Shown here in pieces: positions 8,327 to 17,278 of a stretch of DNA of 39,182 bases. This DNA comes from Tanticharoenia sakaeratensis NBRC 103193. GTDB lineage: Bacteria; Pseudomonadota; Alphaproteobacteria; Acetobacterales; Acetobacteraceae. The notes beneath the pieces were generated by a model that saw only the letters and a program-made list of their open reading frames with translations, was not told where the DNA came from and made no database searches. The position numbers and the translations under genes are program-made. The stretch is from the NCBI RefSeq assembly GCF_000963885.1, contig NZ_BALE01000001.1, positions 1 to 39,182 of the forward strand, read 5' to 3'. How positions within the stretch are numbered: the first letter of the stretch is position 1; every line of letters starts with the position of its first letter.

Positions 8327-10000
8327 ATGCCGATTATAGTCGTGACGAATGGTCAGTCCGTTACCTATCCGGACAACACGAATCTGAGTAGTATCGCGGG
8401 CATCAATCTTGCCAGCGAAATCATCGTTTCCGGCAGCGGAACCACGGTCAATACCAGCTCTCTTGCATCTGCAACCGCTCTCACGACGCTTGTCGTTCAG
8501 AACGGTGCGACGCTTGTGGATGGCGGCGCGCTCGCGAATATCAGCACGCTCAGCAGCCTCGAGATCAACGGCGGCACATACGACGAAAACTCTTCCGCCA
8601 TTAATGCGACGCTCCTGAACAGTATAACGATCGGCCCTGCCGGCGGAAATCTGGAAATCAACGCGAGCCTGGTGTCTCTCAACCTGAGCAGCGCGATCAC
8701 GTATGTCGATGCCAACGGCAATACGACGACCACGCCCCCGGCCAATTTCACGCTGACCTTCCCCAATGAATCCTCCGTCAGTGCGAGCTACAACGGCTCG
8801 ACCACGACGCTGACCACCGGTCTTCTGGGCATCGTCGCCGGCAGCACCATCACCGTGACGGGCAACCCGTTCGGTCTGTCGAAGCCCACGAGCTTCCTGG
8901 GTGTGACCGTTCCTTCGACCAAGACCTTCACGTCCAGCTCGGGCACAGTGACCGTGTGCTTCCTGGCCGGCGCGTTGATCGAGACGGAACATGGCCCCGT
9001 GGCCGTCGAAGATATTGCGATCGGCGATCGGATCGTCGCGCATGTCGACGGCCAGAATCAGCTGCGCAGCGTCATCTGGGCCGGCTGGGCTCATGCCACG
9101 GTTCGCCCGGACCTGCCGGATGATGAAGCCGGCTATCCGGTCCGGATCCTGCAGAACGCGATCAGCGACGGCGTTCCCTGCAAGGACCTTTTGCTGACCC
9201 CGGAACATTGCCTGTTCCTGAACGGGAAGTTCACGCCGGCCCGTATGCTGGTCAACGGTCGGTCCATCTTCTACGACCACACCATCACGTCGTATGATTA
9301 CTATCATATCGAAACGGAAATCCATTCCGTCATCGTCGCCAACGGCCTGCGGACCGAGAGCTATCTCGACACCGGCAACCGCAACGGCTTCCAGCAGCGG
9401 GGACCGGCCGTGCGGATCGCGCCGCCGTCCGCGCGCACCTGGACGAATGACGCAGCAGCCCCGCTGGCGGTCAGCCGGGAGGAAGTGGAGCCGCTGTTCG
9501 ACAGCATTCTGGCACGCGCCGAGAGTGCGGAACTGGGCACCCCGGCACCCTGCCCGGCCGTCACCGACGATGCCGACCTGCATCTGGTCACGGACGCCGG
9601 TCAGATCATCCGCATGGCGCGAGAGAACAGTGGCCGTGCGATGTTCATGATCCCGGCCGGTGTCGGATCCGTCCGCATCATGTCCCGCACCAGCCGCCCT
9701 ACCGATGTGGTGGGTCCGTTCGTCGACGATCGTCGGCATCTTGGCGTCCTGATCGGGACGGTAGCGTTGTTCGATTCGGGCGAGACGCGGGAAATCGACA
9801 CGCACCTGACAGATGATGCCCTGTCCGGCTGGGATGTTCAGGAGCAGGCACCCTGCCGCTGGACGAACGGCTGCGCGACCCTGCCGTTGGGCGACCGGCG
9901 GCCCGACAGCATTGGAATGCTGGCGATCACGGTGCTGTCGGCAGGGCCTTATCTGGCAGCTTCCGTGGAGACGCCCGAGACCATGTTGAACTGCGCCTGA
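8327..10000 (+). CDS. Hint-domain (Hedgehog/intein-type) surface-like protein
   Basis: The 557-residue product has two parts. Residues 1 to about 205 are Thr/Ser/Asn-rich and beta-repetitive (GTTVNTSSLASATALTTLVV, STITVTGNPFG), like autotransporter or adhesin passenger segments. A Hint_2-type domain follows: VCFLAGALIETEHGPVAVED with the first-block Cys (about 211), GDRIV, LLTPEHCLFLNGKF (His about 294), and HSVIVANGLRTESYLDTG. About 190 C-terminal residues are of unknown fold. Such Hint proteins are frequent in Acetobacteraceae, but their processing activity is unproven. No classical signal peptide is visible. The ATG at 8327 has GGAG about 10 bases upstream and is preferred over a GTG/ATG-type start at 8291. 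A T8 terminator follows. Confidence 0.82.
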   Translation: MPIIVVTNGQSVTYPDNTNLSSIAGINLASEIIVSGSGTTVNTSSLASATALTTLVVQNGATLVDGGALANISTLSSLEINGGTYDENSSAINATLLNSITIGPAGGNLEINASLVSLNLSSAITYVDANGNTTTTPPANFTLTFPNESSVSASYNGSTTTLTTGLLGIVAGSTITVTGNPFGLSKPTSFLGVTVPSTKTFTSSSGTVTVCFLAGALIETEHGPVAVEDIAIGDRIVAHVDGQNQLRSVIWAGWAHATVRPDLPDDEAGYPVRILQNAISDGVPCKDLLLTPEHCLFLNGKFTPARMLVNGRSIFYDHTITSYDYYHIETEIHSVIVANGLRTESYLDTGNRNGFQQRGPAVRIAPPSARTWTNDAAAPLAVSREEVEPLFDSILARAESAELGTPAPCPAVTDDADLHLVTDAGQIIRMARENSGRAMFMIPAGVGSVRIMSRTSRPTDVVGPFVDDRRHLGVLIGTVALFDSGETREIDTHLTDDALSGWDVQEQAPCRWTNGCATLPLGDRRPDSIGMLAITVLSAGPYLAASVETPETMLNCA

Positions 10001-10027
10001 GTCGTACCGCACCCAAGCGACAGTTCA

Positions 10028-10061
10028 GGCCCCGCTCCAATCGGAGCGGGGCCTTTTTTTT
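10028..10061 (+). terminator. Intrinsic terminator after the Hint gene
   Basis: An 11-bp perfect stem GGCCCCGCTCC / GGAGCGGGGCC with an AATC loop is followed by eight T residues. It starts 27 bases after the stop at 10000. The convergent glycosyltransferase ends at 10102. Confidence 0.95.
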
Positions 10062-10101
10062 ATCCGCACCATCCCGATCCAGCGGGCGATGCGCAGTCTT
10101 T

Positions 10102-11616
10102 TTACAGGAACGGCAGCAGAAGTCCCGGAATCAGGTGGTCGAGCCGTTCACGCTCGATGGGCGAAAGATTGGCAAGCGCACGCAGGAAATCGCCGCGTCT
10201 CGGCGGCGTCTGCAATGTCTGCGCCCATGCGCACAGGTCGAGCAGTGTGGCCCCTTGGGCATTGACCGGAGCGGGGATGGCGGACAGCCCCAGGGTGACA
10301 GTGGACTGAATGGGCTCCAGACGGAATTCTTCCCAGAGATCCGCACGGCCGCGGTCGCACGCGACACCTGAGTCGTTACTGCCTGGCGTGGCTGCCAGAT
10401 AGCGTCCGGCGTGCGTGCTGCGCAGGAAGAAGCGTCCGGGCTGGGACGCGGGGACGATCCTCAGCAGGGGCTCGTCGAGATGGCGCGAGTCACCCGGCAG
10501 ATGCAGCGGCCCGCGATCGGCTGCAAAGACCGTTATGAGATCCGGCGTGCTTGCATGAATGGCCCCCAGCACCGGCACGACCCCTGCAAGACCATCCAGC
10601 GTCGCATCCCGGACGATACGATTGCCGCCGAGGCAAAGCAGCGTGTCATGATGGGTGCGCAGGACGACCGTGCGCACTGATGTCTGGCTGCGGCCATCGA
10701 TCGACGGGGTGCGCAGATCGGGCCGGTCAAGGAGGGCCGCGGCCAGCAGCGGGTCGTCGCGCATGACGCGGGCCACGGCATGCAGCCGGATCGAGGCCGC
10801 ATCGAGCATGGCCGTATAGATCCGCCCCAGTACCGGATAGACCGCCGGCATGAGACGAAGAGGCTCCCTGTCCTCGACGTCGTTGCGGTTGAAATGATCC
10901 CAGTAGGCCGTCGAATCGCCCAGATCCGCATTCAGGCGCCGGCGGATGCGCTGGATATACTGCTCCATGCTGCGGCAGACGAAGTGCAGGACAAAGGCAT
11001 CGCGCCAGTCGATCGCCTTGGTCGCACCCGTCCACTGCACGCGCGCCCCCCGTGCATCGACATACCGCTCTTCCGGAATGTCGTAGCGATGGGGATCGGT
11101 GTAATTCGGGCCCAGATGCTCCGGTCTGACGAAGCTCTTGACCAGCACGTTGTCGCCGAGGCTCTCCGTGCCATGGGACAGGAACGTCTCCACGGCCATT
11201 TCGCGCGGCCGCACGACGCGGCCGCTGTTTCCGTGAATGCGCCAGTTCAGGGCGACGGCCCACGCATCGGGAAACTGGGCGAGAAAATCGCCGATCCGGT
11301 CGAAATGACGCGGATAGACATATTCGTCGCCATCCAGAAAGCCGAGCCAGTCATAGACACCACGCGCCCTGCGGGCGGCATCCATGAAGGCGTCGCGCTG
11401 ACGCCAGTAGAAATCCGGCTGGGTCGCCGGATCGGTGCGAAGGAGCGTGATGGGGGCGACCCGGGCAGCTGCCTCGAGCACTTCCCACGTGCCGTCCGTC
11501 GAATGGTCCTCGTAGATGAACAGGCGGTCGACACCGAGTGCGAGGTGCCATGCGATCCAGCCCGCAATGTCAGTACATTCGTTTTTCACGAACAGGACAC
11601 AGGCAACGGTAGTCAT
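10102..11616 (-). CDS. Glycosyltransferase (GT2/GT92-like) with a fascin-like C-terminal segment
   Basis: A probable sugar-nucleotide glycosyltransferase, 504 residues from the ATG at 11616. The N-terminus (VACVLFVKNECTDIAGWIAW, then YEDHSTDGTWEVL) and the metal-binding GFLDGDEYVYP (acidic triplet about residues 95-97) match the Glyco_tranf_2_4/GT92 group. KAIDWRDAFVLHFVCRSMEQY is the usual late conserved block. The last 200 or so residues contain RFFLRSTHAGRYLAA, similar to a fascin/beta-trefoil repeat that often binds carbohydrate or actin; this assignment is weak. There is no signal peptide, so it should act in the cytoplasm on a surface glycan or protein precursor. It converges on the Hint gene, a suggestive but unproven partner. 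A longer start at 11664 adds no recognised sequence. Confidence 0.82.
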   Translation of the reverse strand: MTTVACVLFVKNECTDIAGWIAWHLALGVDRLFIYEDHSTDGTWEVLEAAARVAPITLLRTDPATQPDFYWRQRDAFMDAARRARGVYDWLGFLDGDEYVYPRHFDRIGDFLAQFPDAWAVALNWRIHGNSGRVVRPREMAVETFLSHGTESLGDNVLVKSFVRPEHLGPNYTDPHRYDIPEERYVDARGARVQWTGATKAIDWRDAFVLHFVCRSMEQYIQRIRRRLNADLGDSTAYWDHFNRNDVEDREPLRLMPAVYPVLGRIYTAMLDAASIRLHAVARVMRDDPLLAAALLDRPDLRTPSIDGRSQTSVRTVVLRTHHDTLLCLGGNRIVRDATLDGLAGVVPVLGAIHASTPDLITVFAADRGPLHLPGDSRHLDEPLLRIVPASQPGRFFLRSTHAGRYLAATPGSNDSGVACDRGRADLWEEFRLEPIQSTVTLGLSAIPAPVNAQGATLLDLCAWAQTLQTPPRRGDFLRALANLSPIERERLDHLIPGLLLPFL

Positions 11617-11737
11617 GAAACGCGCACACTCCGCATGGACTTTGGGTCGGCATCTGTCATGCACGAACCGGACACAGGTATTTCAGTCAGCTAGAGCATG
11701 AATTGCCTTCGGGCGGAACCCGAGCAACCCGCGGGTT

Positions 11738-12244
11738 CTATCGCACATCCACCTGGACCCGCCTCATGCCGCCGGGATCGGTCCGCACCTGCATCTGGAC
11801 CTGCAATGGCGGCGCACCCGCGGCGATGATGGCGTCCGCCACCGCCCGCTCGTCACCCGATGCCACGGCCCCCAGTGCCCTGACCTGATCGGCGGGCGTC
11901 GCGTGGTCGGGCGCCAGACCCGTCAGCACGAAAAGGACGCCCGGCTTGCGGGCCAGGGCGACCTGGGCCGCATGCGTCACGACGGGCCGCCATTCGGCTT
12001 CGGGCGTTCCGGCCCGCACGACCAGAAACGGCGCGATCGGTTTCGGACCGGGATGATGGGGAACGTGGGGCACCGGCGGCCGTCCCGCGTTGGGATCGAA
12101 CGTGCGCTGGTCCACGAGCTTGCACCCTCCCAGCACGCCCATGACGGCCCCCGCGGCCAGAAGGCGGGCACAGAAACGCGGATGACGGATGGCGGAGACG
12201 CGCGAAAACGCGGGGCCCGACGCGGAAGGGGGGGATGGTGGCAT
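11738..12244 (-). CDS. Predicted lipoprotein of unknown function
   Basis: The 168-residue product has a basic n-region, a hydrophobic stretch and a lipobox (ARLLAAGAVMGVLGGCKLVD, with Cys after VLGG), so it should be acylated and anchored to an envelope membrane. After a Pro/His-rich linker (PPVPHVPHHPGPKPIAP) there is a compact domain with a FLVVRAGTPEAEW start and a GVLFVLTGLAP segment, perhaps an OmpA/SPOR-like or toxin-quenching fold; I do not recognise it. The ATG at 12244 was chosen because longer starts place the leader internally. It diverges from the transketolase-like gene, with 136 bases between them. Confidence 0.75.
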   Translation of the reverse strand: MPPSPPSASGPAFSRVSAIRHPRFCARLLAAGAVMGVLGGCKLVDQRTFDPNAGRPPVPHVPHHPGPKPIAPFLVVRAGTPEAEWRPVVTHAAQVALARKPGVLFVLTGLAPDHATPADQVRALGAVASGDERAVADAIIAAGAPPLQVQMQVRTDPGGMRRVQVDVR

Positions 12245-12380
12245 GATGTGCGGACCGTCGCAGGAAGTGCCAAAGGACGCAAGACAGGGTCGCCAGCCAC
12301 CGGGGTGGCGCGGGCGGACATGATGAGCCACATGTGCGTTCGCCGGCCGGGACGACCGTGCATACCTGTTGATCGAGGCG

Positions 12381-14114
12381 ATGACCGACTTCCCATTCCC
12401 GTGGACCGACCTTGCCGCGCGCGACAGCGCGCCGACGGAAGGGCTGCTCCAGGCCGCGCAGGCCCTCTGGGGGCAGGCATTGCGTTTCGACCCGTCCGAC
12501 CCGCTGTGGCCCGACCGCGATCGGGTCGTCGTATCGCAGCCCGGGCTGATGGACCGGTTGCGGGACATGACCGGCGATGTGGATGCAGGCCTCGATATGT
12601 CGCGCGCACCGCCGGGACAGGCGATCGGCACGGCCGTGGGTCTGGCGCTGGCGGAGGCGCGGCTGTCGGCCCGCTTCGGCCGGTCTCTGGTCGATCATCG
12701 CACATGGGTGCTGTGCGACGGCGCCGATCTCGAAACCGGCGTGGCACTGGAAGCGGCGGCCCTGGCCGGCATGCTCGGTCTGGCGCGGCTGTGCGTGATC
12801 GCAGGCGTTGCGCAGAGCGACACGAGCGGCGCAGATCGTTTCGCGGCTTCCGGATGGAGCGTGCGACGCGTGTCGTGCGAGGTCCCGGGTCCGGATGGAC
12901 AAATGGACAGGGAAGCCGTGCGGAACGCGGTCGTTGCGGCGATTGCCGCAACGGTGCGGGCCCGACGGCCGATGCTGATCATCTGCACACAGGCCGCCGG
13001 CATCGGATCCGGGCGGCCGACCACCGACGATGCCGCCGTCCCGGCCTGGGCCGCCGTCGCCGCACGGGGACGGACGGCACGCCGGGGATGGCAGCGGCGC
13101 GCGTTCAGGCATCGTCTGCGCGCGGAATTCACACGGTGGCAGAACGGCGCTGCTCCGCCCTTGTGGGAAGTCGACTGGGCGCGGGCATGGCGCACGAACG
13201 TCGGCTCCGGCACGCCCGCCTCGCCGCTTGCCGCGGCTGGACACGCATTGGACCAGATCGCGCAGCTCCGGCCGGAACTGACCTGCCTCACGCTGGCGCC
13301 TCCCGATCATGATCCGCAATACACTGCCCTTGCGATCGCGTGCGGCACGCGCGACCACGGGATGGCCGCGCTCCTGAACGGGCTTGGCCTTCATGGCGCC
13401 CTGCTGCCGTTCGGCGTGATTTCCGCGGTGTCGATCGACCGGCTGCGCCCTGCCCTCAGGCTCGCGGCGGTCATGCGGCAGCAGGTTGTTCATCTGTTGT
13501 GCGACGAGGGGGCTGCACTACAGGGCGCCGACATGATCTGGCTTCCGGTCGAACAGCTCGCAAGCCTGCGTGCGATGCCCAACGTGTTCCTCTTCCGGCC
13601 CTGCGATCCTGTCGAGACACGCGCGGCCTTCACGTCCGCCCTCGCCCGGACCGATGGCCCGAGCGTCATCGTCCTCGACGGCCGTCCGGACACGAGGCGT
13701 CCGGACACGGAAGCGGCGCCTCATGGCGGAACGCTGCCGCTCGGGATCGGCCCGGAACAGGGAGCCTATGTCCGGAGCGGGCCGAACGTGGCGCGTGACG
13801 TGACGCTGATTGCGAGCGGGCACGAGGTTGCGGTCGCGGAAGCCCTTCGCCGCCGGCTCGCCGGGCATGGGATCGAGGCCTGCGTCGTCTCCCTTCCCTG
13901 CTGGAAACAGTTCGCCCGGACCGATGCCACCTATCGCGAGGCCGTGCTGGGGACCGCCCCGCGTATCGGCCTCGAACGCGCCAGCGGATTTGGCTGGGAG
14001 CGCTGGCTGGGCACCGAAGGATTGTTCCTCGGCGCGGAGGCGATTGCGAACGGCTGCGATGATGCGCTGCTCGCGCGGGTGCGTGCGCATCTCGCCGCGA
14101 TAACGACCGCATGA
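12381..14114 (+). CDS. Transketolase-like protein, probably catalytically inactive
   Basis: The overall layout is that of transketolase (DPLWPDRDRVVVS, PGQAIGTAVGLALAEA, DGADLETGVALEAAALAG, RDHGMAALLNGLGLHG, PVEQLASLRAMPNVFLFRPC, then the C-terminal domain). At 577 residues it is about 80 shorter than E. coli TktA. Compared from memory with TktA, the substrate/cofactor histidines in SGHPG, NGHG and the H261 loop are gone, GDG has become CDG, the cofactor Asn of DDNGI is lost (VIAGVAQSDTSG), the catalytic Glu of REFGM is Asp (RDHGM), and the H473 segment is absent. ThDP chemistry is therefore unlikely. It sits directly upstream of gap-pgk, the usual place for a real tkt. A TTG at 12369 is an alternative start; neither has a strong ribosome-binding site. 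Confidence 0.85.
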   Translation: MTDFPFPWTDLAARDSAPTEGLLQAAQALWGQALRFDPSDPLWPDRDRVVVSQPGLMDRLRDMTGDVDAGLDMSRAPPGQAIGTAVGLALAEARLSARFGRSLVDHRTWVLCDGADLETGVALEAAALAGMLGLARLCVIAGVAQSDTSGADRFAASGWSVRRVSCEVPGPDGQMDREAVRNAVVAAIAATVRARRPMLIICTQAAGIGSGRPTTDDAAVPAWAAVAARGRTARRGWQRRAFRHRLRAEFTRWQNGAAPPLWEVDWARAWRTNVGSGTPASPLAAAGHALDQIAQLRPELTCLTLAPPDHDPQYTALAIACGTRDHGMAALLNGLGLHGALLPFGVISAVSIDRLRPALRLAAVMRQQVVHLLCDEGAALQGADMIWLPVEQLASLRAMPNVFLFRPCDPVETRAAFTSALARTDGPSVIVLDGRPDTRRPDTEAAPHGGTLPLGIGPEQGAYVRSGPNVARDVTLIASGHEVAVAEALRRRLAGHGIEACVVSLPCWKQFARTDATYREAVLGTAPRIGLERASGFGWERWLGTEGLFLGAEAIANGCDDALLARVRAHLAAITTA

Positions 14115-14270
14115 CGAAACCATGCTGTCTTTTCGCGGGGCCTTGGCGGGCACCGCGCTTCTTCGCTATGCAGGCTCCCCCGTCGCGATGCTAGACAGGC
14201 AGCGAAGGTGCGGCACCGCAGCGAAACGCGCAGCGGCAACGACAGGCGGATTGAAGGGGCGAGGACAAGC

Positions 14271-15290
14271 ATGGCTGTCAAACTGGCAATCAACGGGTTT
14301 GGACGTATCGGGCGGCTCGTGCTGCGCGGAATCATCGAAAGCGGCCGGACGGATGTCGAAGTGGTCGCGATCAATGATCTCGGCTCGGCGGACGCCAATG
14401 CCCATCTCCTTGCCTATGACAGCGTGCATGGCCGCTTCCCGGGCACTGTCCGTGCGGCCGAAGGCGGGCTGGTCATCGAGGCGAACGGCCGGACATACGG
14501 TCCGATCAAGGTCTCGTCCGAGCGCGACCCGGCGGCCGTGCCGTTCGACGGCGTGGACGTGGCGCTGGAGTGCACCGGTCTCTTCACCAGCAAGGAAAAG
14601 GCTGGCGCCCTCCTGAAGGCTGGCGCGCGCAAGGTCATCATTTCGGCGCCCGGCACGGATTGCGACGCGACGATCGTCTATGGCGTGAATTCCGATACGC
14701 TGACGTCGGACATGCAGGTGATCTCCAACGCCTCCTGCACGACCAACTGCCTGGCTCCTGTCGCCGCCGTCCTGGACGACGCGTTCGGCATCGAGCGCGG
14801 CTACATGGTCACGATCCATTCCTACACGGGCGACCAGCGGACGGTGGATACGCACCACAAGGACCCGCGCCGGGCCCGTGCGGCGGCGCTGAACATGATC
14901 CCGACCTCCACGGGTGCCGCGCGCGCCGTGGGTCTCGTACTGCCGCACCTCAAGGGCAAGCTGGACGGCACCTCGATCCGCGTGCCGACGCCCAACGTCT
15001 CGCTCGTGTCGCTCGACTTCGTGCCGAAGACCGCGCCGGCCTCCGCCGAGGCCGTCAACGAGGCCATGCGCGAAGCGGCGAACGGCCACCTGAAGGGCGT
15101 GCTCGACTACAGCACGGCACCGCTCGTCAGCTCCGACTTCATCCATTCCTATGCGTCGTCGACGTTCGATGCGACGCAGACGGTCCTGGTCGATGGTGGC
15201 CAGCTCGTCCGCGTCTGCGCGTGGTACGACAACGAGTGGGGCTTCTCCAACCGCATGGCCGACACCGCGGCCAAGTTCGGAGCACTCTGA
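14271..15290 (+). CDS. gap: Type I glyceraldehyde-3-phosphate dehydrogenase
   Basis: Converts glyceraldehyde 3-phosphate, NAD and phosphate to 1,3-bisphosphoglycerate. The 339-residue product has the Rossmann start INGFGRIGRLVLR, the catalytic SNASCTTNCLAP with the nucleophilic Cys, the base His in IHSYTGDQ, and the C-terminal WYDNEWGFSNRM. The ATG at 14271 has a good purine-rich site (GGGGCGAGGA). Asp in AINDL after the second strand favours NAD over NADP. Three bases separate it from pgk, so the two are cotranscribed. Between it and the upstream transketolase-like gene are 156 bases in which I recognised no feature. Confidence 0.98.
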   Translation: MAVKLAINGFGRIGRLVLRGIIESGRTDVEVVAINDLGSADANAHLLAYDSVHGRFPGTVRAAEGGLVIEANGRTYGPIKVSSERDPAAVPFDGVDVALECTGLFTSKEKAGALLKAGARKVIISAPGTDCDATIVYGVNSDTLTSDMQVISNASCTTNCLAPVAAVLDDAFGIERGYMVTIHSYTGDQRTVDTHHKDPRRARAAALNMIPTSTGAARAVGLVLPHLKGKLDGTSIRVPTPNVSLVSLDFVPKTAPASAEAVNEAMREAANGHLKGVLDYSTAPLVSSDFIHSYASSTFDATQTVLVDGGQLVRVCAWYDNEWGFSNRMADTAAKFGAL

Positions 15291-15293
15291 ACC

Positions 15294-16508
15294 ATGGCCT
15301 ACCGCACGCTGGACGATGTCGATCCGCGCGGCCGCCGCGTCCTGCTGCGGGCCGATCTCAATGTTCCGATGCGTGACGGGCGGATCACCGATTCCGCGCG
15401 CATCGAGCGCGTGGCGCCCACCGTGCGCGAACTTGCCGATCGCGGCGCGCGCGTGGTGGTGCTGAGCCATTTCGACCGGCCGAAGGGCCGCGTGGTGCCG
15501 GGCATGTCGCTGGCGCCGCTTGCAGAGCCCTTGGCCGCGGCCGTCGGGCACCCGGTGCGCTTCTGTGCAACCAGCGTCGGCGACGAGGCCGAGGCGGCGG
15601 TTGCGGCACTGGGCGATGGCGAGGTCCTCCTGCTCGAGAACACCCGTTTCCATCCGGGCGAGGAAGACAACGACGAGGAACTCGCCCAGGCGCTCGCGGC
15701 GCATGGCGATATCTACGTCAATGACGCGTTCTCGGCCGCCCACCGCGCCCATGCCTCGACGCACGGCATTGCCAGGCACCTGCCGTCGTTTGCAGGACGG
15801 CTGATGCAGGCCGAGCTGGACGCGCTGACGGCGGCCCTCGAGCTGCCGGACCGGCCGGTGGGCGCCGTGATCGGCGGTGCGAAGGTCTCGACGAAGCTCG
15901 AACTGATCGGCAACGTTATCCGCAAGGTCGACACGCTGTTCATCGGCGGCGCGATGGCCAACACGTTCCTTGCGGCCGAAGGCGTCAATGTCGGCAAGTC
16001 GTTGCAGGAACCCGACATGCACGAGACGGCACGCCGGATCGTGGCCGAAGCCAAGTCCGCGAACTGCGAGATCGTGCTCCCGGTCGATGCGGTCGTGGCG
16101 ACCGAGTTCCGTGCGGGTGCTCCGTCCCATGATTGCCTGATCGGTGAAGTGCCGTCCGATGCGATGATCCTGGATGCAGGGCCGCGCACGATCGAGCTGA
16201 TCTCGGCACGGTTGGCCACGCTGAAGACGCTGGTCTGGAACGGCCCGCTCGGCGCGTTCGAGATCGAGCCTTTCGATGCCGCAACCAATGCGGTGGCGCG
16301 GGAAGTCGCGCGCCTGACGCAGGAAGGGCATCTCAAGAGCATCGCGGGCGGCGGCGACACCGTGTCCGCGCTGCGGCACGCCGGCGTGGAGAGCGAGATG
16401 AGCTATGTCTCGACGGCCGGCGGCGCGTTCCTCGAATGGCTCGAGGGCAAGACCTTGCCAGGCATCGCCGTCCTGCAGAATATCATCAAGACGACCATGC
16501 CGCTCTGA
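15294..16508 (+). CDS. pgk: Phosphoglycerate kinase
   Basis: Transfers phosphate from 1,3-bisphosphoglycerate to ADP, the ATP-forming step after Gap. The 404-residue product has [15 protein letters not shown] (substrate-binding N-domain), [36 protein letters not shown], the hinge/nucleotide block [23 protein letters not shown], and the C-terminal nucleotide loop [11 protein letters not shown] and [14 protein letters not shown]. Length is normal. It is the last gene of the tkt-like/gap/pgk cluster; no fba follows. A 12-bp hairpin lies 8 bases after the stop. Confidence 0.98.
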   Translation: MAYRTLDDVDPRGRRVLLRADLNVPMRDGRITDSARIERVAPTVRELADRGARVVVLSHFDRPKGRVVPGMSLAPLAEPLAAAVGHPVRFCATSVGDEAEAAVAALGDGEVLLLENTRFHPGEEDNDEELAQALAAHGDIYVNDAFSAAHRAHASTHGIARHLPSFAGRLMQAELDALTAALELPDRPVGAVIGGAKVSTKLELIGNVIRKVDTLFIGGAMANTFLAAEGVNVGKSLQEPDMHETARRIVAEAKSANCEIVLPVDAVVATEFRAGAPSHDCLIGEVPSDAMILDAGPRTIELISARLATLKTLVWNGPLGAFEIEPFDAATNAVAREVARLTQEGHLKSIAGGGDTVSALRHAGVESEMSYVSTAGGAFLEWLEGKTLPGIAVLQNIIKTTMPL

Positions 16509-16516
16509 CGGCCCTA

Positions 16517-16550
16517 GCCTGTTCCGGGACCGACATCGCCCGGAACAGGC
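16517..16550 (+). terminator. Hairpin after pgk (weak or Rho-assisted terminator)
   Basis: GCCTGTTCCGGG and CCCGGAACAGGC form a perfect 12-bp stem with a 10-base loop, just after pgk. No T-run follows, so it is not a classic intrinsic terminator, although it may stabilise the mRNA 3' end. Confidence 0.6.
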
Positions 16551-16737
16551 CTTCGAACAACAGCGCGAGCCGGCCGCGGGCAGCGTGAAATCCGCCGAAG
16601 ACTGCAGTTCCCATCACGTTTTGCAACGCGCGGAAACAATAACGCGATTCTCGTTGCAGCCGGCAGATTGACCGCGCAATACCATCGGGCCCATGGCAAG
16701 GATGACAGGCCATGGTGGATCGCACAGGACAATGCCG

Positions 16738-17271
16738 ATGCGCACCCGGGCCAAGAGCTTTCTCGTTATCCGTACTGGTGTTCTTCCGCTTGCCCTTTGT
16801 GTGAGCGCGTTCGCATGGGCCTCATCCGCGCGCGCGGACGATACTGTGGCGGCGGCTCCCACCGATGTTCCGCAACAGGCAGCCGTGGCAGCAGCTCCTG
16901 CTCCGGCCGCCTCTCCGGCTCATACGAAGGTCCACCCGTTCAAGACGCTCATCGGTCATGGTTTCGACCATTTGACCGCTCTGGCCTTGCCGCCGGCGGA
17001 AGCATCGACACCAACCGTCACGGCGGTCCGGGATCAGCAGATCGAAGTCATCGGCAAGGGCCACTTCACCGACGCTCCCCTGCCCGACGATGATGACGGC
17101 GGCCCGCAGGAGCAGAAAGATCTGACCTCCCCGTCGATCGAGCCGTCCTTCTTCCATCGCGATCCGCATCAGGTCGGCGACGCACTGGCAGGCGGTTCGG
17201 CTGCGAACCAGCAGCGTCGTGGACATGGACAGGCCGCGGCAGGCCTGGCGCTGGCCATCCCCCTGAACTGA
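16738..17271 (+). CDS. Small exported Ala/Pro-rich protein of unknown function
   Basis: The 177-residue product starts MRTRAKSFLVIRTGVLPLAL and has a signal peptide with a likely cleavage at SSARA-DD. The mature part has a low-complexity AAPAPAASPA linker, a short conserved-looking core (HPFKTLIGHGFDHLTALALPP, QQIEVIGKGHF), an acidic DDDDGG patch and a Gly/Ala-rich end. No domain is recognised. Three in-frame ATGs exist (16693, 16732, 16738); 16738 has AGGAC at 7 bases and gives the best leader. It follows pgk by about 230 bases and converges on the membrane protein at 17279, with only 7 bases between stops. Confidence 0.72.
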   Translation: MRTRAKSFLVIRTGVLPLALCVSAFAWASSARADDTVAAAPTDVPQQAAVAAAPAPAASPAHTKVHPFKTLIGHGFDHLTALALPPAEASTPTVTAVRDQQIEVIGKGHFTDAPLPDDDDGGPQEQKDLTSPSIEPSFFHRDPHQVGDALAGGSAANQQRRGHGQAAAGLALAIPLN

Positions 17272-17278
17272 GCCCGCT

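Noticed and set aside
8228-10012. 594-codon open frame antisense to the Hint gene
   Set aside because: Its translation is Arg/Gly/Asp-rich without a recognisable domain; the plus-strand Hint motifs, ribosome-binding site and terminator explain the region. Long antisense frames are common in GC-rich DNA.
11853-13493. 546-codon minus-strand frame spanning the lipoprotein and transketolase-like genes
   Set aside because: The lipoprotein frame with its lipobox and the transketolase-like frame with its family motifs explain the same DNA.
14166-16379. 737-codon minus-strand frame opposite gap-pgk
   Set aside because: It mirrors two certain housekeeping genes and has low-complexity Arg/His composition.
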